From positions 108,862-172,861 of the forward strand of contig NZ_JAFBIO010000002.1 in the NCBI RefSeq assembly GCF_021531255.1: DNA of 64,000 nucleotides, written 5' to 3'. This document shows positions 54,438 to 63,940 of this stretch, piece after piece. The notes beneath the pieces were generated by a model, which saw only the letters and a program-made list of their open reading frames with translations, was not told the origin of the DNA and searched no databases. Source of the stretch: Allofournierella massiliensis. Lineage in GTDB: Bacteria; Bacillota; Clostridia; Oscillospirales; Ruminococcaceae. Within the stretch, counting starts at the first letter, position 1. The number at the start of each line of letters is the position of its first letter. Position numbers and translations under genes: made by a program.

Positions 54438-55606
54438 ACCGTTGGATCGGCTTTTTTCTGCCCCAGGTGCAGTTTTGGGCCAGGGGCGGGCGCTTCGAGG
54501 TGTTTCTGAGCCGGTGCCTGGACCAGGGAGTGCCGCTCAGCGGGGTGCAGCCGGCGCCCGGGGGCTTTACCGCCTGGCTGCCGGCCCGGTACTATCCCGG
54601 GCTTCACCGCCCGGCCCGCCGCTGCCGTACCCTGCTGCGGGTACAGAAACGGCGGGGAGCGGCCTTTTCCTTCAGGCGGCTGAAAGGGCGCTGGGGGCTG
54701 GCGGTGGGTCCGGTGCTGTTTGCCCTGGTGCTGCAGTTCAGCCAGAACTTTGTCTGGGATATCCGCTACAAAGGGGTGGAACCGGCCCGGCAGGCCAGGC
54801 TTTCGGCCCTGCTTTATTCTATGGATATTTACCAGGGCGCTTTTTTAAACCAGCAAATTCTCGAAAGCATCCCGGGGCGGATCTTTTTATCCAGCCCGGA
54901 ATTCGGCTGGCTGGCCCTGAATTTTGAAAAGGGATGCCTGACGGTGGAAGTGGACCAGACCCTGCCCGCGCCGGTGGTGGAGGATGATCTTTCCGCCGAC
55001 CTGGTGGCGGCCAGCGACGGGGTGGTGCTGCGGATGAATGTGCAGGAGGGGCTGAGCCTCAAGCAGCCCGGCCAGACCGTAGCCAAAGGGGAGGTGCTGG
55101 TGAGCGCTGCCCGGCCGGACCGGGACGGCAACCTGTATTACAGCCACCCGCTGGGCAGCGTGACGGCCTTGGTCACCAAAAGCTATCAGTGTGAGCAGCC
55201 CATCCAGTTTGAGGCCAGTTTTCCCACCGGGCGGCTGCAGCGGGATTGGAGCCTTTCCTTTTTGGGAAGGCTGTGGGAAAACCCCGCCGGGCCGGAGGGC
55301 TTCGGGGAGGAAAGGGTGCAGGAATACCGCCGGCCCCTGACCCTTTTTGGCTTTGCGCTGCCAGGTATGTTCTGCCGCACCCTTCATGTGGAATTTGCCG
55401 GCCAAACCATCCGCCTCACGGCGGACGGAGCGGTGGAGCGGGCCCGGTATGCCTGCCGGAAGGCCCTGTATGAGGAATTCCCCGACGCGGTGATCCGCAC
55501 GGAAAGCGAAAAACAGGAGTGGACAGATACCGGGGTGATCATCCGGTGGGAGGTACAGTTTGAGGCGGATATAGCCCGACGGCAGAATGAGAAGGAATCA
55601 GAATAA
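54434..55606 (+). CDS. yqfD: Sporulation protein YqfD
   Basis: 390 residues. N-terminal basic domain, one membrane span (LAVGPVLFALVLQFSQNFVWDI) and a large external domain with the family pattern LVAASDGVVLRMNVQEGLSLKQPGQTVAKGEVLVS. Follows yqfC with a 4-nt overlap. It precedes phoH, the standard order in Firmicutes. Confidence 0.88.
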   Translation: MNRWIGFFLPQVQFWARGGRFEVFLSRCLDQGVPLSGVQPAPGGFTAWLPARYYPGLHRPARRCRTLLRVQKRRGAAFSFRRLKGRWGLAVGPVLFALVLQFSQNFVWDIRYKGVEPARQARLSALLYSMDIYQGAFLNQQILESIPGRIFLSSPEFGWLALNFEKGCLTVEVDQTLPAPVVEDDLSADLVAASDGVVLRMNVQEGLSLKQPGQTVAKGEVLVSAARPDRDGNLYYSHPLGSVTALVTKSYQCEQPIQFEASFPTGRLQRDWSLSFLGRLWENPAGPEGFGEERVQEYRRPLTLFGFALPGMFCRTLHVEFAGQTIRLTADGAVERARYACRKALYEEFPDAVIRTESEKQEWTDTGVIIRWEVQFEADIARRQNEKESE

Positions 55607-55686
55607 ATTTTGTGCATAATTAACAGTTTCAATTGACAAATTTTGTGATACAATTAGGGGGAAAAATCAGCAGGAAAGGATAGCCT

Positions 55687-56652
55687 ATGGCAGAAAAGCT
55701 CATAGAACTCAACAGCATCGAGCTGGCGGCAGCGGTTTTCGGTAACTGTGACGGAAACATCCGTTTGCTGGAACAGGAATTTTCGGTCACGGCGGTTTGC
55801 CGCGGCACCCAGCTCAAACTCACCGGCGGGGAGGAAGACGTGGCGGGCGCCGCCAATGCGGTGGACGCCATGCTGACCCTGCTGGAAAACCATACCCCTC
55901 TGGAAGAGCAGACGGTGCGTTACTGCATCAGCCTGGCCCGCACCGGGGAAGAGACCCGGGTGCAGGAGCTGACCGAGGATTTCATAGCCATCACCGCCAA
56001 AGGGCGGCCGGTGCGGCCCAAGACCCTGGGCCAGAAGGCCTATCTGAAAGCCATCCAGAAGAATTCCATCACCTTCGGGGTGGGCCCGGCCGGCACCGGC
56101 AAGACCTACCTGGCGGTGGCCATGGCGGTAAAGGCGTTCAAGAGCAAGGATGTGGAGCGGATCATTCTGACCCGCCCGGCGGTGGAAGCCGGCGAAAAGC
56201 TGGGCTTTCTGCCGGGAGATCTGCAGGATAAGGTGGACCCTTATCTGCGGCCTTTGTATGATGGGCTGTTTGATATGCTGGGGGCGGAAAGCTTCCAGAA
56301 GTTGCTGGAAAAGCAGATCATTGAGGTGGCGCCCCTGGCCTACATGCGGGGCCGCACCCTGGACAACGCCTTTATCATTCTGGATGAGGCCCAGAACACC
56401 AGCCCGGAACAGATGAAGATGTTCCTGACCCGTATGGGCACGGGCAGCAAGGTGGTGGTGACCGGCGACGTGACCCAGATCGATCTGCCGGATAAGAGCC
56501 GCAGCGGCCTGGTGGACGCGCTGCGGGTGCTGAAAGGCATTGAAGGGATAGAGCGGATCTTCTTCACCGAGAAGGACGTGGTGCGCCATCGGCTGGTGCA
56601 GGAGATCGTAAAAGCCTACGACCGGGCGGCCGCTGCCAGAAACAAGCGGTAA
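55687..56652 (+). CDS. PhoH-like ATPase
   Basis: 321 residues. Walker A GPAGTGKTYLAV, Walker B FIILDEAQNTSPEQMKMFLTRMG; an N-terminal KH-like segment. RNA-associated ATPase/helicase-like protein of uncertain role, near-universally next to ybeY. The 80-nt gap before it contains TTGACA and TACAAT, but they are only 10 nt apart. Confidence 0.92.
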   Translation: MAEKLIELNSIELAAAVFGNCDGNIRLLEQEFSVTAVCRGTQLKLTGGEEDVAGAANAVDAMLTLLENHTPLEEQTVRYCISLARTGEETRVQELTEDFIAITAKGRPVRPKTLGQKAYLKAIQKNSITFGVGPAGTGKTYLAVAMAVKAFKSKDVERIILTRPAVEAGEKLGFLPGDLQDKVDPYLRPLYDGLFDMLGAESFQKLLEKQIIEVAPLAYMRGRTLDNAFIILDEAQNTSPEQMKMFLTRMGTGSKVVVTGDVTQIDLPDKSRSGLVDALRVLKGIEGIERIFFTEKDVVRHRLVQEIVKAYDRAAAARNKR

Positions 56653-56685
56653 GCGCCAGGGGAAAAACAGGAAAGGAGTCAAAAA

Positions 56686-57183
56686 ATGTCCAATAAAGTA
56701 TATATCACCAATGACCAGAAAACGGTGAAGGTGCCGTCCGGCCTGCGCATCCTGATCCGGCGCAGCTGCAACGCGGTGCTGGAATTTGAAAAATTCGAGG
56801 GCCCGGCCGAGATCAGCGTCACCTTTGTGGATAACGCCCGCATTGCCGAGCTGAACAACCAGTACCGGAACAAGCCCATGCCCACCGATGTGCTCAGCTT
56901 CCCTTTAGGGCAGGACGGGCAGTATGATGTGGACCCGGATACCGGCGCCAAGATCCTGGGCGATATCGTCATCAGTATGGAGCGGGCCATGGAGCAGGCC
57001 GAGCTGTACGGCCATCCCCTGCAGCGGGAGGTGGCCTTCCTGACGGTGCATTCCATGCTGCACCTGCTGGGCTACGACCATGAGGAAGGCGGCCTGGCCG
57101 CTGTACATATGCGGGAAAAGGAAGAGGCCGTGCTGATCCAGCTGGGCCTGCCCCGCACCGTTTCGTACACCGCTGAAGAGTAA
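56686..57183 (+). CDS. ybeY: Endoribonuclease YbeY
   Basis: 165 residues. The zinc motif HSMLHLLGYDHE and TDVLSFPL are hallmark sequences. Matures the 3' end of 16S rRNA and takes part in ribosome quality control. GGAG ribosome site; 33 nt after phoH. Confidence 0.96.
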   Translation: MSNKVYITNDQKTVKVPSGLRILIRRSCNAVLEFEKFEGPAEISVTFVDNARIAELNNQYRNKPMPTDVLSFPLGQDGQYDVDPDTGAKILGDIVISMERAMEQAELYGHPLQREVAFLTVHSMLHLLGYDHEEGGLAAVHMREKEEAVLIQLGLPRTVSYTAEE

Positions 57184-57192
57184 GGAGCCGTT

Positions 57193-58092
57193 TTGGAAAA
57201 TACATCCTCGGTATTTGTGGCCCTGATCGGCCGGCCCAACGTGGGCAAATCCAGCCTTACCAACCGGCTGGTGGGAGAAAAGGTGGCCATTGTCACCGCA
57301 AAGCCCCAGACCACCCGCACCCGGATCACCGGCATCGTTACCCGGGGGCCGGTGCAGTATGTGCTGCTGGATACCCCCGGCATCCATATCCCCCGCAACA
57401 AGCTGGGGGCCCGCATGAGCAAAACGGCCCGGGCCAGCATTGCGGATGTGGATGTGGCCCTGATGCTGTTCGAGCCTTACGGTGAATTGAACGAGGCCGA
57501 AGAGGGGCTTTTAAAGGAGCTGGAAAAAGCCGGCTGCCCGGCGCTTGCCATCATCAACAAGACGGATACCCTGCGCCGGCCCGCCGATCTGGAAGAACGC
57601 CGGGCCCAGCTGAAGGCCCTGGGCCGCTTTGACCAGGTGCTGGATATTTCGGTCAAGGAAGACCGGGGCTGTGAGGAGCTGTTTGAGCAGCTCAAGCCCT
57701 ACGGCAACGAGGGGCCCCACTATTTCCCGGACGATGCCTATACGGATATGCCCGAAAAGGCCCTGGTGAGCGAGATCATCCGGGAGAAGATGCTGCTGAA
57801 CCTGTACGATGAGGTGCCCCACGGCATTGCCGTGACGGTGGAGCGCTTTAAAGAGCGGCCGGACCGGGATATCATCGATATTGATGTGAACATCTACTGT
57901 GAGCGCAAGAGCCACAAAGGGATGATCATCGGCAAGGGCGGCCAGATGCTGAAAAAGATCGCCACCCAGGCCCGTCTGGATTGTGAGGACTTCCTGGGCG
58001 CAAGGGTGAACCTGCAGTGCTGGGTCAAGATCAAGGACGACTGGCGGGACAGTGAGCGGCTTCTGAACGATTTCGGCTTCCAGCAGCCCTGA
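57193..58092 (+). CDS. era: GTPase Era
   Basis: 299 residues from TTG 57193 (AAGGAG 5 nt upstream). G1 GRPNVGKSS, G3 DTPGIH, G4 NKTD, and a C-terminal KH domain with IIGKGGQMLKKI. Assembles the 30S ribosomal subunit. 9 nt after ybeY, so cotranscribed. Confidence 0.97.
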   Translation: MENTSSVFVALIGRPNVGKSSLTNRLVGEKVAIVTAKPQTTRTRITGIVTRGPVQYVLLDTPGIHIPRNKLGARMSKTARASIADVDVALMLFEPYGELNEAEEGLLKELEKAGCPALAIINKTDTLRRPADLEERRAQLKALGRFDQVLDISVKEDRGCEELFEQLKPYGNEGPHYFPDDAYTDMPEKALVSEIIREKMLLNLYDEVPHGIAVTVERFKERPDRDIIDIDVNIYCERKSHKGMIIGKGGQMLKKIATQARLDCEDFLGARVNLQCWVKIKDDWRDSERLLNDFGFQQP

Positions 58093-58201
58093 GAGAAAAA
58101 GAAAATAGGGACTTTGGGTCCGCTTCGCCATGACTGGACAAGTTTTCCGGGGATAGAGGCCTACAATGGGGGCACTGTATCAAGTAACGGAGGAAACGGC
58201 C

Positions 58202-58390
58202 ATGGAGCCCAAGGATTACTGGAAAGATTTTGCGAATACCGGCGATATTTTCCATTATCTCCGCTTCAAACGGCGGCAGAACGCGGACCCGCCCCGGGAG
58301 GAAGACCATGCGGAGTGTGATGATGGGGCTGGTGCTGCGCCAGACGAAAGTGAAGGAAGCGGACTGTATCCTGACCATCCTGACCCCTGA
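58202..58390 (+). CDS. YqzL-like short protein
   Basis: 62 residues from ATG 58202 with GGAGG upstream. DYWKDFANTGDIFHYLRFKR fits the short YqzL family that sits between era and recO in Firmicutes (W-x2-F-x3-G-x-I-x2-YL-x-F/Y-K). The tail is acidic and longer than usual because it runs on for 83 nt inside recO in another frame. Function unknown. Confidence 0.65.
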   Translation: MEPKDYWKDFANTGDIFHYLRFKRRQNADPPREEDHAECDDGAGAAPDESEGSGLYPDHPDP

Positions 58391-59060
58391 AAAAGGGCTG
58401 ATCTCGGCGGTGGCCCGGGGCTGCCTGCGGCTGAAAAGCCGGTTGTTCAGCGGCTGCGGGCTGTTCTGCTACAGCGAATTTTCCCTGTTTGAGGGGCGCA
58501 GTCTTTACACGGTGGACGAGGCCCAGGTGCAGAACAACTTTTTCGGCCTTCGCCAGAGCGTGGAGGGGATGGCCCTGGCCATGTACCTGGCCGAGATGAC
58601 TCTGGCCCTGAGCCCGGTGGGGGAGGAGGCAGCCGCCCAGCTGCGGCTGATGCTCAACAGCTTTTATCTGCTCAGCCAGAACAAGAAATCCCCGGCCCAG
58701 ATCAAGGCGGTGTACGAGCTGCGCACGGCCTGCGGTATGGGCTATATGCCGGACCTGCTCTGCTGCAAAAAGTGCGGCCGCTATGACGGCACACCCTTCC
58801 GGTTCGATATGGAAACCGGAAGTCTGCTCTGTGCCGAGTGTGCCGGCCAGGAGGGGGAGAGCCCCAATCTGGATGGGGCGGCCCTTACCGCCCTGCGGCA
58901 TATCGCCCTGTCGGAGGATAAAAAGATCTTTTCCTTTACCCTGAAAGAGGAATCCCTCCAGCGGCTGGGCGCCGTGACCGAAGGGTACATTCTGCGCCGG
59001 CTGGACCGGCCCCTCAAAAGCCTGAATTTCTGGAAGAATCTTACCCTGCCGGGGCAATAA
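58308..59060 (+). CDS. recO: DNA repair protein RecO
   Basis: 250 residues from ATG 58308 with GGGAGG 6 nt upstream. OB-fold N-terminus (GLVLRQTKVKEADCILTILTPEKG) and a four-cysteine zinc site (CCKKCGRY ... LLCAECAG). Loads RecA onto SSB-coated DNA with RecR. The start lies inside the YqzL-like gene. Confidence 0.93.
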   Translation: MRSVMMGLVLRQTKVKEADCILTILTPEKGLISAVARGCLRLKSRLFSGCGLFCYSEFSLFEGRSLYTVDEAQVQNNFFGLRQSVEGMALAMYLAEMTLALSPVGEEAAAQLRLMLNSFYLLSQNKKSPAQIKAVYELRTACGMGYMPDLLCCKKCGRYDGTPFRFDMETGSLLCAECAGQEGESPNLDGAALTALRHIALSEDKKIFSFTLKEESLQRLGAVTEGYILRRLDRPLKSLNFWKNLTLPGQ

Positions 59061-59069
59061 ACGCATAAA

Positions 59070-59124
59070 AAAGAACCGCCTCCGGGCGGCGGCCGCTGGG
59101 GCCGCCCGCCCGGGGGCGGTTTTG
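59070..59124 (+). terminator. Terminator of the era-recO unit
   Basis: AAGAACCGCC...GGGCGGTTTTG stem with an inner GCGGC/GCCGC hairpin. Confidence 0.75.
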
Positions 59125-59140
59125 TCTGCGAGTGAAGGGT

Positions 59141-60082
59141 TTAAAGAGATTCATCACCTTCGCCGGAGCCGGCAGGCTCGGCGTGGTTTTCCTGGATGGA
59201 ACAGCCGATCCAGGCCATCTCGGCCCGGAGTTCTTCCGGCTGCAGAAGCTCGAACCGGCCGCCGAAGGTGAGCAGCCAGCCGAACAGGTCGCTTTTATCG
59301 GAAAAATCGGCAGAAAAGAGCAGCCGTCCGTCCGTCTGGGTGCGGAAGCTGTCCCGCCCGAAATCCTCCACCAGACGCCAGCGGCAGTCCGGCGTGAACA
59401 GCACCTGCACCGGGTACCGGGGCGGGAAGATCTTTTCCGGTGTCAGGGCAGGGGGCGGGGCCAGCCGCTTTTGGTAGAGGTTGCCGGTCACCCGCAGCTC
59501 TTCGATCCGGTTCAGCTTGAAAAGGTGGAATTCCTGTCGGGCCAGGCAGAAGCCCCACAGATACCAGCTGGAAAGGTGGAACACCAGCCGGTAGGGCTCC
59601 ACCCGGAACACGCTCTCCCCGGAAGGGGCGCAGTAGGTAAAGCGGATCAACAGGCTGCCCTCGATGGCGGTGCGCAGTTCCTCGATTTTGCGGGCCAGGG
59701 TGTCCTGATACAGGGAAGAAAAATCAATGAGGAAGGTGTCATCCGGCGTCAGGTATTGGCTGGCAGCCGGGTGCAGGGTCTGGGCCAGACGGCGGAAGGA
59801 GCGGGCCGGCGTGGTCTCGCCGCTGCGGGCCAGTTCCAGGGCGGCCTGCATCCGGGGGCTGGCCAGCAGGTCCGGGTTCGGCTGGAAGCCCTCCATCAGG
59901 GAGATACCCCCGTTCTGGCCCTGGGCGGTCATCACCGGGAAGCCGGCCTGGCACAACGCGTCCACATCCCGCCCGATGGTGCGGCGGGAAACCCCCAGTT
60001 CCTGGGCCAGCTGGGGCGCGGTGGCCTTGCCCTGGCGCAGAAGCAGAGCCAGAATATGGATGAGACGGTCGGATTTTGTCAT
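59141..60082 (-). CDS. HTH-WYL transcriptional regulator
   Basis: 313 residues. DeoR-type helix-turn-helix (TAPQLAQELGVSRRTIGRDVDAL), then a WYL domain (SSWYLWGFCLARQEFHLFKLNRIEELRV) and a WCX C-terminal extension. WYL domains sense nucleotides or single-stranded nucleic acid in several known regulators. Convergent with recO, divergent from mutS2; target unknown. Confidence 0.92.
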   Translation of the reverse strand: MTKSDRLIHILALLLRQGKATAPQLAQELGVSRRTIGRDVDALCQAGFPVMTAQGQNGGISLMEGFQPNPDLLASPRMQAALELARSGETTPARSFRRLAQTLHPAASQYLTPDDTFLIDFSSLYQDTLARKIEELRTAIEGSLLIRFTYCAPSGESVFRVEPYRLVFHLSSWYLWGFCLARQEFHLFKLNRIEELRVTGNLYQKRLAPPPALTPEKIFPPRYPVQVLFTPDCRWRLVEDFGRDSFRTQTDGRLLFSADFSDKSDLFGWLLTFGGRFELLQPEELRAEMAWIGCSIQENHAEPAGSGEGDESL

Positions 60083-60254
60083 AGCGGGGCCTCCCGGCGA
60101 AGGCAGCCCGGCCGGGCTGCCTTTTCAGTAAATAAAAGTGTTTTCTTTAGCTTAGCACGAAAGGGGCCTTTCCTTCAACCGCCGTGGTCGGAAAATCTTG
60201 TCTGCCCAGGGCGAAAAAAACGAAAAAAACCGCTTTTTTTGCCCTTTCGCCGGT

Positions 60255-60282
60255 TTGACAAAGCAGGGGAATGGTTTATAAT
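60255..60282 (+). promoter_or_regulatory. Promoter of mutS2
   Basis: TTGACA (60255-60260), 16-nt spacer, TATAAT (60277-60282): both boxes perfect. The rest of the 60083-60362 gap shows no gene. Confidence 0.8.
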
Positions 60283-60362
60283 TTTAGGACAGGCCGCGGC
60301 CGGCCCAAAAGGCCCGCCGGGCCCCGGATAAAACCCAACACAGGATATGACGGGAAGGAATT

Positions 60363-62741
60363 ATGACAGGATATCTGAAAAGCCTTGAATTGGATAAAAT
60401 CGTGGAAAAGGCGGCAGGCTATGCGGCCTGTCCCCAGGCGGCGGCGCTTTTGCGGGAGCAGGAACCCCTTACCAATGTGGAAGAGGTGCGCTTTGCCCTG
60501 GGCAAAACCGACGCAGTGAACAGCCTGCTGCTGAAAAACGGCAGCCCCCGCTTTTCCGGGGTGGACGGGGTGAAAGGGATCGTGGCCCGGGCGGTCAAGG
60601 GGGGCGTGCTGAGCATGGCCGAGCTGCTCACTGTGGCGGCTACCCTGCGGAATTTTGCCTCCCTGGCAGCCTGGTACCGGATGACCGAGCATGATTTTCT
60701 GCCCACGGATGACCTTTTCTATGCCCTGAGCCCCCAGCCCGCCCTGGAAAAGGCCATCACCGACGCCATCCTTTCCCCCACCGAGATGGCGGATTCCGCC
60801 AGCCATACCCTTTTTGAGATCCGCTCTTCCATCCGGCGCACCGAGAACTCCATCCGGGATAAGCTGGAGCAGATCGTCCGCTCCCAGACCACCGGCAAAT
60901 TCCTGCAGGAAAACGTGGTCTCCCTGCGCAACGGCCGGTATGTGGTGCCGGTAAAGGCCGAATACCGCAGCGAGCTCACCGGCGTCATCCACGATGTTTC
61001 CTCCACCGGTTCCACCCTCTTTGTGGAGCCCACCGCCGTGGTGGAGGCCAACGCCCGCATCCTGCAGCTGCGCAGCCAGGAAACCGCCGAGATCGAGCGG
61101 ATCCTGGGTTCCTTCTCCGACCAGGTGGCCGGGCTGGAACCCCAGTTTGGCTACAGCTATGACGCCATGCTGGATATCGACGTACTTTTGGCCAAGGCAA
61201 GATTGGCCCTGGAACAGAAGGCCTACCTGCCGGCGGTCTCCGATGATCGGAGTTTCTCCCTCAAGCGGGCCCGCCACCCCCTCATCGACCCGGCCAGGGT
61301 GGTGCCGGTGGATATCGAGATGGGCAAAGAGTATGATACCCTGGTGGTCACCGGCCCCAACACCGGCGGTAAAACCGTCAGCCTTAAAACCGCCGGTCTG
61401 CTCTGCGCTATGGCACAGATGGGCTTTTTGATCCCCGCCCACGAGAGCAGCAGCGTTTGTGTGTTCGGCAATTACCTGGTGGATATCGGCGATGAGCAGA
61501 GCATTGAACAGAGCCTTTCCACCTTCAGCGGCCATATGAAAAAGATCACCGCCATCCTGGCCGAGGCAGACCGGAGCAGCCTGGTGTTGCTGGACGAGCT
61601 GGGGGCGGGCACCGACCCGGCCGAGGGCGCGGCCCTGGCCGTGAGCGTCATCGAGCAGCTGCGCAGCCAGGGAGCCCTGGTCATGGCCACCACCCACTAT
61701 TCCGAGATGAAGGTGTTTGCCCTGGAAACCCCCGGCGTGGTGAATGCCAGCTGCGAATTTGACCTGGAAAGCCTGCGCCCCACCTACAAGCTCAGCGTGG
61801 GGGTGCCGGGCAAGTCCAACGCCTTCCTCATCAGCGAGAAGCTGGGCCTGCCCCAGAATGTGATCCAGACCGCCCGCCGCCACCTGAATGAGGACGACAA
61901 GCGGCTGGACAGTGTGCTGGCCCAGCTGGATGACCTGAAACTCAAACTGAAGGCCAGCCAGGAGGAAGCCGAGCGCCAGAAGGACGCGGCGGCCCAGGCC
62001 CTGGAAAAGGCCAAGAAGAAGAGCGAGGCCCTGGAAAAGCAGGCCGAGACCGAGCTGGAAGCCGCCCGCCTCAAGGCCCGTCAGATGATCCAGCAGGTGC
62101 AGAGCGAGGCCTATGCCCTCACCGAGGAGCTGCGAAAGATCCAGAAGGACGAGCAGACCAGCGCCGCCCAGCGGGCTGCCCAGGCAAGGCAGATCGCCCG
62201 GCGGGATGCGGAGAAACTTTTTGACCAGAGCGATGTAGTGCACAGAGCCCACAAGGAATTCGTGCCCCTGAAAGAGGTGCGGGTGGGCCAGGAAGTGGTC
62301 ATTGCCGAGTTCGACCAGCTGGCCACCGTCACTGCCCTGCCGGATAAAAACGGGATGGTGGCCGTGCGGGCCGGCATCCTCAAGACCAAGGTGCCCCTCC
62401 AGGGCCTGCGGGCGCCGGATAAGTTCCAGAAGCCGGCCAAAAAGAAGCTGCAGCCCCGGCCGGCCCCCCGCACCACGGTGGACCGGGCCGAGCGGAATGC
62501 CAGCATGGAGCTGAACCTGCTGGGCATGACGGTGGAAGAAGCCCTGATGGAGGTGGATCAGTTCATCGACCATGCGGTGATGACCAATCAGAACGTGCTC
62601 TACCTGATCCACGGCAAGGGCACGGGGGCGCTGCGCAGCGCCATCCAGGCTCATTTGAAAGGACACCGGAATGTGAAGAGCTTCCGGCTGGGCCGGTACG
62701 GCGAGGGCGAAGCCGGCGTCACGGTGGTGGAGCTGAAATAA
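60363..62741 (+). CDS. mutS2: MutS2 (endonuclease / ribosome rescue ATPase)
   Basis: 792 residues. Core and clamp helices, ATPase with Walker A GPNTGGKTVSLKT, STFSGHM signature and LLDELGAGTDPAEG, a long coiled coil rich in Glu/Ala/Lys (about 515-640), and a C-terminal Smr nuclease domain (LNLLGMTVEEALMEVDQFI, LIHGKGTGALRSAI). Lacks the mismatch-binding domain of MutS. Known to suppress recombination and to split collided ribosomes. Confidence 0.96.
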   Translation: MTGYLKSLELDKIVEKAAGYAACPQAAALLREQEPLTNVEEVRFALGKTDAVNSLLLKNGSPRFSGVDGVKGIVARAVKGGVLSMAELLTVAATLRNFASLAAWYRMTEHDFLPTDDLFYALSPQPALEKAITDAILSPTEMADSASHTLFEIRSSIRRTENSIRDKLEQIVRSQTTGKFLQENVVSLRNGRYVVPVKAEYRSELTGVIHDVSSTGSTLFVEPTAVVEANARILQLRSQETAEIERILGSFSDQVAGLEPQFGYSYDAMLDIDVLLAKARLALEQKAYLPAVSDDRSFSLKRARHPLIDPARVVPVDIEMGKEYDTLVVTGPNTGGKTVSLKTAGLLCAMAQMGFLIPAHESSSVCVFGNYLVDIGDEQSIEQSLSTFSGHMKKITAILAEADRSSLVLLDELGAGTDPAEGAALAVSVIEQLRSQGALVMATTHYSEMKVFALETPGVVNASCEFDLESLRPTYKLSVGVPGKSNAFLISEKLGLPQNVIQTARRHLNEDDKRLDSVLAQLDDLKLKLKASQEEAERQKDAAAQALEKAKKKSEALEKQAETELEAARLKARQMIQQVQSEAYALTEELRKIQKDEQTSAAQRAAQARQIARRDAEKLFDQSDVVHRAHKEFVPLKEVRVGQEVVIAEFDQLATVTALPDKNGMVAVRAGILKTKVPLQGLRAPDKFQKPAKKKLQPRPAPRTTVDRAERNASMELNLLGMTVEEALMEVDQFIDHAVMTNQNVLYLIHGKGTGALRSAIQAHLKGHRNVKSFRLGRYGEGEAGVTVVELK

Positions 62742-62803
62742 GGAGCGTTGGCAAAAAAACGGAAAAATTCCGGCCGAAAAGGGGCGCTTTGCACAAGAAA
62801 CAA

Positions 62804-62832
62804 TTGACGAACCGAAGAGATTCTGTCATAAT
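62804..62832 (+). promoter_or_regulatory. Promoter of glutaminase gene
   Basis: TTGACG (62804-62809), 17-nt spacer, CATAAT (62827-62832). Confidence 0.7.
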
Positions 62833-62839
62833 TTCGGTG

Positions 62840-62915
62840 AAGCGGCAGCAGGGGAGGAGTGGTGTCCTCCCGCAGGGCTGCCGGCTGATATCCGGATCCG
62901 CCTGGCGGATCGCGT
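62840..62915 (+). promoter_or_regulatory. Structured glutaminase leader
   Basis: Two hairpins: GGCAGC...GGGAGGA-loop-TCCTCCC...GCTGCC, and GATCCGC-CTG-GCGGATC. Neither is followed by T, so they are not terminators; the glutamine riboswitch core was not recognised. Confidence 0.35.
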
Positions 62916-62939
62916 GTGCAGGAAAAGGAGAATCGAAGT

Positions 62940-63884
62940 ATGATGTTAGATCTGGAAAGTGTGGAGCAGGAAAAGCTGATCCGCCAAGCCCTCAGCTACG
63001 GGCACAAGTTTGTCCGATACGGCAAGCCTGCCGACTACATCCCCGAGCTGGCCAAAAAGGACCCCAGCAAGCTGGGCGTGGCCGTCTGTGACCTGAACGG
63101 GAACATGATGACGGCGGGAGATTGTGACGAGCAGTTCACCATGCAGAGTATCGCCAAGGTGATGAGCCTGATCCTGGCCATTGAGCAGAACGGGTTTGAG
63201 TATGTCTTCACCAAGGTGGGTATGGAGCCCACCGGCGATGCCTTCAACTCCATGGTCCGGCTGGAAAGCCTGATCAAGAAAAAGCCCTTCAACCCCATGA
63301 TCAATGCGGGGGCCATTGCGGTGGCCAGCTGCATCCGGGGCAGCAGCCTGGAAGAGCGGCAGAGATGCTGCGTGGAATTTGCCCGCAAGCTCACCGGCAA
63401 CCCCAAGCTGGATGTGGACTATGAGGTCTTCCGCTCGGAAAAGGAAACCGGCCATAAAAACCGGGCCATCATCAACCTGATGAAGGCCAACGGCATCATC
63501 GACGGGGATGTGGAGCCCCATCTGGATCTCTACTTCACCATCTGCTCCCTCAGCGCCAACTGCCGGGATATGGCCTTCTTTGCGGCGGTTCTGGCCAACA
63601 ACGGCGTGAACCCCAACACCAAAGAGCAGCTCATCCCCCTGCGGGTGGTCAAGCTGGTGCGCTCTTTGATGGTCACCTGCGGCATGTACGATTATTCCGG
63701 CGAGTACGCCGCCACGGTGGGCATGCCCTCCAAGAGCGGCGTGGGCGGCGGCATCATCGCGGCCCCCATCGGCAAGTGCGGCATCGCGGCCTATGGCCCT
63801 GCCCTGGACGAAAAGGGCAACAGCGTGGGCGGCCTCAAGATCATGGAGTTCCTCTCCGAAAAAATGGATCTGCATATGTTCTAA
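62940..63884 (+). CDS. glsA: Glutaminase
   Basis: 314 residues from ATG 62940 (AAAGGAG 9 nt upstream). Serine-dependent beta-lactamase-like glutaminase: catalytic FTMQSIAKV (S-x-x-K), NPMINAGAIAV and SGVGGGIIA near the C-terminus. Hydrolyses glutamine to glutamate and ammonia. Own promoter, leader and terminator. Confidence 0.96.
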   Translation: MMLDLESVEQEKLIRQALSYGHKFVRYGKPADYIPELAKKDPSKLGVAVCDLNGNMMTAGDCDEQFTMQSIAKVMSLILAIEQNGFEYVFTKVGMEPTGDAFNSMVRLESLIKKKPFNPMINAGAIAVASCIRGSSLEERQRCCVEFARKLTGNPKLDVDYEVFRSEKETGHKNRAIINLMKANGIIDGDVEPHLDLYFTICSLSANCRDMAFFAAVLANNGVNPNTKEQLIPLRVVKLVRSLMVTCGMYDYSGEYAATVGMPSKSGVGGGIIAAPIGKCGIAAYGPALDEKGNSVGGLKIMEFLSEKMDLHMF

Positions 63885-63903
63885 AGCCGGCCTTGCCCGG
63901 CAG

Positions 63904-63940
63904 AAAAAGGACGAAGAGAAATTTCTCTTCGTCCTTTTTT
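63904..63940 (+). terminator. glsA terminator
   Basis: AAAGGACGAAGAGAAA / TTTCTCTTCGTCCTTTTTT perfect stem. The remaining 60 nt hold no gene. Confidence 0.88.

Noticed and set aside
55633..55654. TTGACA and TACAAT before phoH as a promoter
   Set aside because: The spacer is only 10 nt, too short for a functional promoter.
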